From contig NZ_CP080332.1 of NCBI RefSeq assembly GCF_019456655.1, positions 372,001 through 436,000 of the forward strand: a stretch of 64,000 nt of DNA. Direction: 5' to 3'. Shown piece by piece: positions 58,641 to 64,000 of the stretch. Source of the DNA: Mycolicibacterium diernhoferi. GTDB lineage: Bacteria; Actinomycetota; Actinomycetes; Mycobacteriales; Mycobacteriaceae. Numbering within the stretch: the first letter of the stretch is position 1; every line of letters begins with the position of its first letter. The position numbers and the translations under genes are program-made. Below the pieces are notes generated by a model. It saw only the letters and a program-made list of their open reading frames with translations, was not told the origin of the DNA and did not search any database.

Positions 58641-58660
58641 GGCGTACAGTCGACCGCACG

Positions 58661-58781
58661 ACGGGTTCGGGAGTGACAGATCCAAAGAGCCGGAACGAGG
58701 TGAAACTCCGGCCGCGCGAGATACCGAAAGGTATATGAGGACGCCCTCTGGGTTGAGAAACCGCAGTCCTCCCGAACCCGC
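58661..58781 (+). ncRNA. structured RNA candidate in the position of small RNA F6
   Basis: About 120 bases fold into a closed multibranch: P1 CGGGTTCGGG (58662-58671) with CCCGAACCCG (58771-58780); P2 GCCGGA (58689-58694) with TCCGGC (58707-58712); P3 ATACC-GAAA-GGTAT (58721-58734); P4 AGGAC (58738-58742) with GTCCT (58766-58770), enclosing GGTT-GAGA-AACC (58751-58762). Both capping loops are GNRA tetraloops only on the plus strand, which fixes the orientation. In M. tuberculosis the SigF-dependent small RNA F6 lies between fadA2 and fadE5, the same neighbourhood. I cannot compare sequences, so orthology is inference. No SigF promoter of good quality was found; transcription probably ends at the hairpin 58873-58905. 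Confidence 0.5.
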
Positions 58782-58872
58782 CCACATGTCTTCTGGCGTC
58801 CGCCGAAACACGCGTACCGGTGCCATTTCAGATTCTGAGTACAACCAAAGCGCGCGTCTCGACGGCAATAAA

Positions 58873-58905
58873 CAAGAAACCCCCGGGATCGCCGGGGGTT
58901 TCTTG
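58873..58905. terminator. terminator between the RNA candidate and fadE5
   Basis: Perfect 14 bp stem CAAGAAACCCCCGG (58873-58886) with CCGGGGGTTTCTTG (58892-58905), loop of five bases, 22 bp from the fadE5 stop. It works for both fadE5 and plus-strand transcription. Confidence 0.8.
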
Positions 58906-58927
58906 GTCTAGCGGGAGTGAGCGCCGA

Positions 58928-60763
58928 TCAGAAGGCGGCTTCGTCGAGCTCCATCACTTCGTTGTCGATGTGGTCGAGCACCGCGCGGGTGCTGGTCAGC
59001 AGCGGCAGGAAGTTCTTGGCGAAGAACGACGCGGCGCCGATCTTGCCCTCGTAGAACGACTTGTCCGCACCGGTGGCGCCGGCGTCGAGCTTCTCGATCG
59101 CCACGGCGGCCTGCTGCTGCAGCAGCCAGCCGATGACCAGATCGCCGACGCTCATCAGGAAGCGCACCGAGCCCAGGCCGACCTTGTAGATGTCGGACGG
59201 CGTCTCCTGCGAGGACATCAGGTAGCCGGTCAGGGTGGCGGCCATGGCCTGGACGTCCTCCAGCGCGGTCGCCAGCAGTGCACGCTCGGCCTTCAGGCGG
59301 CCGTTGCCGGTCTCGTTCTTCACGAAGGAGTCGATCTGCCCGGAGACGTAGGCCAGCGCCTGGCCCTTGTCGCGGATGATCTTGCGGAAGAAGAAGTCCT
59401 GCGCCTGGATGGCGGTGGTGCCCTCGTACAGCGAATCGATCTTGGCGTCGCGGATGTACTGCTCGACCGGGTAGTCCTGCAGGAAGCCGGATCCACCGAA
59501 GGTCTGCAGGCTCTCGGTCAGCTTGGCGTAGGCGGTCTCCGAGCCGAAGCCCTTGACCACCGGCAGCAGCAGATCGTTGACCCGCACGGCCAGTTCGGCG
59601 TCCACATCGTGCAGCGCCTTGGCGACCTCGGCGTCCTGGAAGGTGGCGGTGTACATGTACAGCGCGCGCATGCCCTCGGCGTAGGCCTTCTGGGTCATCA
59701 GCGAACGACGCACGTCCGGGTGATGGGTGATGGTCACGCGCGGGGCGGTCTTGTCGGTCATCTGGGTCAGATCCGCACCCTGCACGCGGTCCTTGGCGTA
59801 CTCCAGAGCGTTCAGGTAGCCGGTGGACAGGGTGGCGATGGCCTTGGTGCCCACCATCATTCGGGCCTGCTCGATGACGTCGAACATCTGCGCGATGCCG
59901 TTGTGCACCTCGCCGACGAGCCAGCCCTTGGCCGGAACGCCGTGCTGGCCGAAGGACAGCTCACAGGTGGCCGAGACCTTGAGGCCCATCTTGTGCTCGA
60001 CGTTGGTGACGAAGACACCGTTGCGCTCGCCGAGCTCACCGGTCTCGAAGTCGAACAGGAACTTCGGCACGAAGAACAGCGACAGACCCTTGGTGCCGGG
60101 GCCGGCGCCCTCGGGGCGGGCCAGCACCAGGTGCGCGATGTTCGGGAACAGGTCGTCGGCCTCGGCGGAGGTGATGAACCGCTTCACACCGTCGATGTGC
60201 CAGGAGCCGTCCTCCTGCTTGACGGCCTTGGTACGGCCGGCGCCCACGTCCGAACCCGCGTCGGGCTCGGTGAGCACCATGGTGGCGCCCCAGTTGTTCT
60301 CCGAGGCGATGGCCGCCCACTTGCGCTGTTCCTCGGTGCCGTTGTCGGCGAAGATCTGCGCGAAACCGGCACCGCCGCTGTACATCCAGACCGCCGGGTT
60401 GGCGCCGAGGATGTGCTCGTTGAGCGCCCACAGCAGCGCCTTGGGGGCGGGCATGCCGCCGAGATCCTCGTCCAGGGTGACCTTGTTCCAGCCGCCCTCG
60501 ATACAGGCGCGCACCGACTTCTTGAACGACTCGGGCAGCTTGATGGTGTGCGTGGCCGGATCGAAGACCGGCGGGTTGCGGTCACCGTCTGCGAAGGACT
60601 CGGCGAGCGGGCCCTCGGCCAGCCGCGCCATCTCGTTGATCATCTCGCGGGCGGTGTCGGCATCCAGGTCGGCGAACTCCCCGGCGCCGAGCGCCTTGTC
60701 GAGACCGAGCACATCGAACAAGGCGAATACCTGGTCACGGACGTTGCTCTTGTAGTGACTCAC
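58928..60763 (-). CDS. fadE5: acyl-CoA dehydrogenase FadE5
   Basis: A 611-residue FadE5 (Rv0244c): oxidises medium- to long-chain acyl-CoAs with [56 protein letters not shown] and [17 protein letters not shown] (catalytic glutamate) are intact, followed by the family's extra C-terminal domain. GTG 60763 has GAGGAGA upstream. A TTAC-N6-GTAA element 60 bp before the start is shared with the fabG4/fadA2 region, suggesting common control of this beta-oxidation set. A close paralogue lies at 31322-33154. Confidence 0.97.
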   Translation of the reverse strand: MSHYKSNVRDQVFALFDVLGLDKALGAGEFADLDADTAREMINEMARLAEGPLAESFADGDRNPPVFDPATHTIKLPESFKKSVRACIEGGWNKVTLDEDLGGMPAPKALLWALNEHILGANPAVWMYSGGAGFAQIFADNGTEEQRKWAAIASENNWGATMVLTEPDAGSDVGAGRTKAVKQEDGSWHIDGVKRFITSAEADDLFPNIAHLVLARPEGAGPGTKGLSLFFVPKFLFDFETGELGERNGVFVTNVEHKMGLKVSATCELSFGQHGVPAKGWLVGEVHNGIAQMFDVIEQARMMVGTKAIATLSTGYLNALEYAKDRVQGADLTQMTDKTAPRVTITHHPDVRRSLMTQKAYAEGMRALYMYTATFQDAEVAKALHDVDAELAVRVNDLLLPVVKGFGSETAYAKLTESLQTFGGSGFLQDYPVEQYIRDAKIDSLYEGTTAIQAQDFFFRKIIRDKGQALAYVSGQIDSFVKNETGNGRLKAERALLATALEDVQAMAATLTGYLMSSQETPSDIYKVGLGSVRFLMSVGDLVIGWLLQQQAAVAIEKLDAGATGADKSFYEGKIGAASFFAKNFLPLLTSTRAVLDHIDNEVMELDEAAF

Positions 60764-60823
60764 AGTGTCTCCTCAATGAGAATTGGGTCTGCGCGGTTGG
60801 GTACTCGGGACTTGACTGCACTA

Positions 60824-60841
60824 AGTTACCCACCAGTAACT
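60824..60841. promoter_or_regulatory. TTAC-N6-GTAA operator before fadE5
   Basis: AGTTAC-CCACCA-GTAACT is a 6-6-6 inverted repeat with TTAC at 60826-60829 and GTAA at 60836-60839, 61 bp upstream of the fadE5 start. Another GAGTAAC half-site follows at 60850-60856. Confidence 0.55.
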
Positions 60842-61024
60842 GCACAGAACTATACCGCCGAGTAACCTCCGCGCAAAGCGTCCCGGGGCAAATTCTCGGC
60901 AGTCGCCCAACCCGGTGGTTGATCGGGCCGCCTGCAGGCTCGGTAAATGCGCCCCGAGCTGGCTCTTTCCCGAAAATGTGATGCTGGCCACGCCGGCGAT
61001 GGCACCCTCGGCAGGGTGATACGG

Positions 61025-62113
61025 ATGAGGCGCGTGGCGGTGTGGGGAACAGGCAACATGGGGGCTGCGGCGATCCGCTCCGCGGTCGCCTTCCCGGGCC
61101 TGAGCCTGGGCGGTGTGATCACCTCATCGTCCGAGAAGGCCGGCCGCGACGCCGCCTCCTTCGCCGGTCTGGACACCGAGACCGGGGTGCGGGCCGTCAC
61201 CGAACCCGCCGAGGTGGACGCCGTCCTCTCCGGCAGCGATGCGGTGGCCTACATGGCCTCCGGCGACATCCGCCCCGTCGAGGCGATCGCCGACATCGAA
61301 CGCGCCCTGCGCGCCGGCGCGCACGTGGTCACCCCATCGCTCTACTCCCTGTACGACCCGCGCTCGGCGCCGCCGGACTGGGTGGAGCAGCTCACCGCGG
61401 CATGCGTGGCCGGTGACGCCGCACTCCTGGTCAGCGGCGTCGACCCGGGCTGGGGCAACGATGCGCTGGCGGTCACCGCGGCCAGCCTGTGCACCCGCAT
61501 CAACACCATCACCTGCCAGGAGATCTTCGACTACTCCACCTACAACCAGCCTCATTCGGTGCGGGTGCTGTGTGGTTTCGGGGCATCCATGGACGAAACC
61601 CCGATGATGCTGCTGCCGACGATCCCGACGATGGTGTGGGGCGGCAACGTCCGGCTGATCGGCCGCGGGCTGGGCATCGAGATCGACGAGATCACCGAAG
61701 AGGTCGAGCGACTCGCGCTCGAAGAGACCGTCGACACCGTGCTCGGGCCCTTCCGGAAGGGCACCCAGGGGGCGTTCTATCTGAAGGTCATCGGCTGGTC
61801 GGGCGGCCGGCAACGGATCGTCATCGAGCACATCACCCGCATCCACCCGAGCTGCGCGCCGGACTGGCCGCAACCCGACCAGGGCGTCGGCGATCACCGG
61901 GTGATCGTGGACGGCGACCCGCAACTGACCATCACCACCCGGGCCGACGTCCCCGGCGGTACCCGCGCCGACGGCGGCAACACCACCGCCGCCAACCGTC
62001 TGCTCGGCGCCGTCGAATGGCTGGCCACCCAGCCCGCCGGGATCTACGACGGGCTGGACGTGCCGCTGCGCTCGACACTGCCGCCCGAGGTGCAGGCATC
62101 ACGCTGGGCCTGA
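61025..62113 (+). CDS. DapB-like/2,4-diaminopentanoate-dehydrogenase-type NAD(P) protein
   Basis: A 362-residue Rossmann-fold dehydrogenase. VAVWGTGNMGAAAIRSA (GxGxxG) binds NAD(P); the second domain contains QEIFDYSTYNQPHSVRVLCGFG and PTIPTMVWGGNVRLIGRGL, typical of the mycobacterial proteins annotated dihydrodipicolinate reductase-like. The substrate is unknown; no lysine pathway neighbours are present. ATG 61025 has AGGG eight bases upstream; GTG 61016 adds three residues. Isolated from the PKS gene by a perfect hairpin. Confidence 0.83.
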   Translation: MRRVAVWGTGNMGAAAIRSAVAFPGLSLGGVITSSSEKAGRDAASFAGLDTETGVRAVTEPAEVDAVLSGSDAVAYMASGDIRPVEAIADIERALRAGAHVVTPSLYSLYDPRSAPPDWVEQLTAACVAGDAALLVSGVDPGWGNDALAVTAASLCTRINTITCQEIFDYSTYNQPHSVRVLCGFGASMDETPMMLLPTIPTMVWGGNVRLIGRGLGIEIDEITEEVERLALEETVDTVLGPFRKGTQGAFYLKVIGWSGGRQRIVIEHITRIHPSCAPDWPQPDQGVGDHRVIVDGDPQLTITTRADVPGGTRADGGNTTAANRLLGAVEWLATQPAGIYDGLDVPLRSTLPPEVQASRWA

Positions 62114-62125
62114 GTGGGCCCCACA

Positions 62126-62177
62126 AGATTCACACCAGGGATCGAATTGCCGCCTGCGGCGTCCCTGGTGTGAATCT
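62126..62177. terminator. hairpin between the dehydrogenase and PKS genes
   Basis: A perfect 16 bp stem AGATTCACACCAGGGA (62126-62141) with TCCCTGGTGTGAATCT (62162-62177) and a 20-base loop, between the convergent stops at 62113 and 62192. Confidence 0.75.
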
Positions 62178-62191
62178 CGATGGCGCGGTGT

Positions 62192-64000
62192 CTAACTCGC
62201 CGCCTGCTCCGGCTCGGCCGGGGCCGCGTCGGGCAGCTGCGAGACCAGATGCTCGGCGAGCTCCCCGATCGTCGGGTAGTCGAACACCGCCGTCGGGCTG
62301 ATGTCGAACTTGCCGCCGAACTGGCCGAACAGGCGGTTGCGCAACTCGACGGCCATCAGCGAGTCGGTGCCCAGGTCCAGGAACCTGCTCGACGCCGCCG
62401 GCGGCTGCGCGAGCCGCAGGAAGCCCTGCACCTCGCGCTGCAGGAACTCGGTGATGAACCCGGCCCGGGCCGCCACCGGCAGCTCCTGCAGCTGCCGCAG
62501 CAACTCGCTGTCGCCGGTGACCGCGCCGTCGGCGCTGGGCAGCACCTGATCCAGCAGCGGCGGACGGATCCCGCCCAGCATCTTGGCGGTCCGCTGCCAG
62601 TTCGCCTTGAGCACCGTCGCCTGCGCCGTACCGTGCCGGATCGCCTCGCCCAGCGCGGACAGCGCCGCCGAGGGCTCCAGCGGCATCATGCCCTGCGCGC
62701 TGAGGTTGGCCAGCGCGGCCTGCGACGTCGCCATGCCGCCGCTGCCCCACGGGCCGAAGTTCACCGCGGTCGCGGGCAACCCCTGCGCCCGGCGCTGCGC
62801 GACCAGACCGTCGAGCAGCGCGTTGGCGGTGGCGTAGTTCGCCTGTGCGGGTGAGCCCAGCACCGCCGACGCCGACGAGTACAGGATGAAGAACTCCAGA
62901 TCATCGTTGCGGGTCAGCTCGTGCAGATGGTGCGCACCATATGCCTTGGGCCCCAACGTGCCCTGGAAACGCTCCAGGCTCTGCTGCGGCACCAGGGCGT
63001 CATCGAGCACGCCGGCCAGGTGCGCGACGCCGGCCAGCGGCGGCAGCTCCGACCGGATCTTGTCCAGCAGCGCGGCCACCTCGGACTCGACGCCGACGTC
63101 GGCGCAGAGCACGTGGATCCGGCAGTGGTACCGCTCGCTGATCGCATCGATGGCCTGCTGGGCGTCGGCGTCCGGGGCGCGGCGGCTGGTCAGCACGATG
63201 TCCCCGGCCCCGAGCTGAGCCAGATAGGCCGCCGTGTGCAGGCCGAGCGCGCCCAGGCCGCCGGTCAGCAGATAGCTGCGATCACCGCGTGGCTGAAGCG
63301 GTTTCGGCATCTGCACGACGATCTTGCCGATGTGGCGGGCCTGCTGCATGCGACGGAACGCCGTCCGGGCCTCGGTGAGCGGATAGATCTCCGCGGGCAC
63401 CGGGGTCCACACACCGTCGGCCAGACCGTCGGACACCTCGGCCATCAGGCGCTGGATGTGGTCGGGATCGCTCATCATCGTCACGTCCAGCGCGACGATC
63501 TCGTAGTCGATGTCCGGACGCACCGCCGACATCTGCGCGGGGGTCCAGATATCGCGCTTGGCGATCTCGGCGAACCGGCCACCCCGTGCGGTGGCTCGCA
63601 CCGTGGCCTCGATGAAGCCCTCGTTGGTCAGGCTGTTGAGCACCACATCCACGCCCTCGCCATCGGTATCGGCGAGGATCTGATCTGCGAAATCGAGTGT
63701 CCGCGAGTCGTAGACGTACTCCACACCCATCGCGCGCAGGGTCGCCCGCTTGTAGGTGCTCGCGGTGGCGAAGACGGTCGCACCGTGTGCGCGCGCCATC
63801 TGCACCGCGGCCAGACCCACACCGCCGCTGGCCGCGTGGATGAGCACCCGGTCACCCGGACGCAACTGCGCCCAGTCGAACGCCAACCGCACCGTCAGCG
63901 CCGCCGCCGGAATGGTGGCGGCGTCGACCGCGCTGATCCCCTCCGGAACCGTCGCCAACAACTGCGCCGGAACGTTCAGCCGGCTCGCGAACGCACCCTG
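62192..64000 (-). CDS. type I polyketide synthase, C-terminal modules (partial)
   Basis: About 600 residues of the C-terminus of a modular PKS whose N-terminal part is off the right edge. In order: an enoyl reductase domain with HAASGGVGLAAVQMARAHG (NADPH motif), a ketoreductase domain with YLLTGGLGALGLHTAAYL and the catalytic block ILYSSASAVLGSPAQANYATAN (serine, tyrosine), and an acyl-carrier domain with FLDLGTDSLMAVELRNR, whose serine carries phosphopantetheine. There is no thioesterase after the carrier domain. Domain order ER-KR-ACP is that of reducing mycobacterial PKSs (for example mycocerosic-type or Pks12-like). The specific product cannot be told from this part. Confidence 0.9.
   Translation of the reverse strand, partial: QGAFASRLNVPAQLLATVPEGISAVDAATIPAAALTVRLAFDWAQLRPGDRVLIHAASGGVGLAAVQMARAHGATVFATASTYKRATLRAMGVEYVYDSRTLDFADQILADTDGEGVDVVLNSLTNEGFIEATVRATARGGRFAEIAKRDIWTPAQMSAVRPDIDYEIVALDVTMMSDPDHIQRLMAEVSDGLADGVWTPVPAEIYPLTEARTAFRRMQQARHIGKIVVQMPKPLQPRGDRSYLLTGGLGALGLHTAAYLAQLGAGDIVLTSRRAPDADAQQAIDAISERYHCRIHVLCADVGVESEVAALLDKIRSELPPLAGVAHLAGVLDDALVPQQSLERFQGTLGPKAYGAHHLHELTRNDDLEFFILYSSASAVLGSPAQANYATANALLDGLVAQRRAQGLPATAVNFGPWGSGGMATSQAALANLSAQGMMPLEPSAALSALGEAIRHGTAQATVLKANWQRTAKMLGGIRPPLLDQVLPSADGAVTGDSELLRQLQELPVAARAGFITEFLQREVQGFLRLAQPPAASSRFLDLGTDSLMAVELRNRLFGQFGGKFDISPTAVFDYPTIGELAEHLVSQLPDAAPAEPEQAAS

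Noticed and set aside
58661..58781. c-di-AMP (ydaO) or cobalamin riboswitch
   Set aside because: The segment CCGAACCCG and the GGTGAAACTCC pattern are reminiscent, but other conserved blocks of these riboswitches are missing and no typical target gene lies downstream on the same strand.
1..64000. CRISPR arrays, tRNA/rRNA genes, insertion sequences or prophage
   Set aside because: No regularly spaced repeats, cloverleaf-like segments, transposase or phage proteins were recognised on either strand.

Overview
The window is a high-GC actinobacterial chromosome segment, almost certainly from a mycobacterium and probably a rapid grower of the Mycolicibacterium type. It carries an AftD arabinofuranosyltransferase, FadE5, FabG4/HtdX/FadA2, an LpqI lipoprotein, a WS/DGAT wax-ester synthase and a mycobacterial haem-carrier family protein. 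Gene order follows, from memory, the M. tuberculosis interval Rv0208c (trmB) to Rv0244c (fadE5), with clear losses and insertions. No search was run, so family and synteny statements rest on motif recognition and established knowledge.

Layout. 1-6.6 kb: trmB (cut by the left edge), a pair of GTPase-like genes with abnormal P-loops, pckA with a strong hairpin terminator, an SDR and an SRPBCC gene with a small gene in front. 6.7-11 kb: an iron/2-oxoglutarate dioxygenase-like gene, fadD4, an enoyl-CoA hydratase and an SDR. 11-17 kb: a frameshifted XRE-type regulator, then a tightly packed five-gene operon (MFS transporter, ArsR repressor with an NmtR/CzrA-like metal site, double-hotdog hydratase, class III CoA-transferase, amidohydrolase) behind a perfect 15+15 bp inverted repeat. 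17-27 kb: a secreted haemophore-like protein and a lipid-hydrolysis/acyl-transfer block (lipW, lipC, WS/DGAT, a lipoprotein, and lipO-fadD12-acyltransferase, which lies elsewhere in M. tuberculosis). A consensus KstR operator sits between this last operon and the divergent nat gene. 27-33 kb: two acyl-CoA dehydrogenase subunits, an AraC/DinB-type regulator, a DHFR-like gene and a FadE5 paralogue. 33-39 kb: aldehyde dehydrogenase, methyltransferase, NTF2-like protein and MpaB-family oxygenase, the last divergent from a TetR gene across a perfect 24 bp palindrome. 39-51 kb: cell-envelope genes (GT4 glycosyltransferase, a multi-membrane protein, a DUF3068 protein, acyltransferase 3, phosphotriesterase-like lactonase, a metal-dependent hydrolase with a ferredoxin-type reductase, aftD and its small upstream membrane gene). 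51-61 kb: lpqI, tetR, htdX-fabG4, fadA2, a SLAC1/TDT transporter, a luciferase-like oxidoreductase, a structured RNA candidate in the position of the M. tuberculosis F6 small RNA, and fadE5. 61-64 kb: a DapB-like dehydrogenase and the C-terminal half of a type I polyketide synthase that leaves the window.

Functionally the segment is rich in acyl-CoA and sterol-type lipid metabolism (several FadE/FadD/FabG/FadA/hotdog enzymes, lipases, wax-ester synthase) interleaved with arabinogalactan/arabinomannan envelope synthesis. Regulation is visible in the DNA: a KstR box, a perfect CRP-type site, a TTAC-N6-GTAA site shared by fabG4/fadA2 and fadE5, and palindromes before the ArsR operon and the TetR gene. 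No CRISPR array, tRNA, rRNA, insertion sequence or phage gene was seen.
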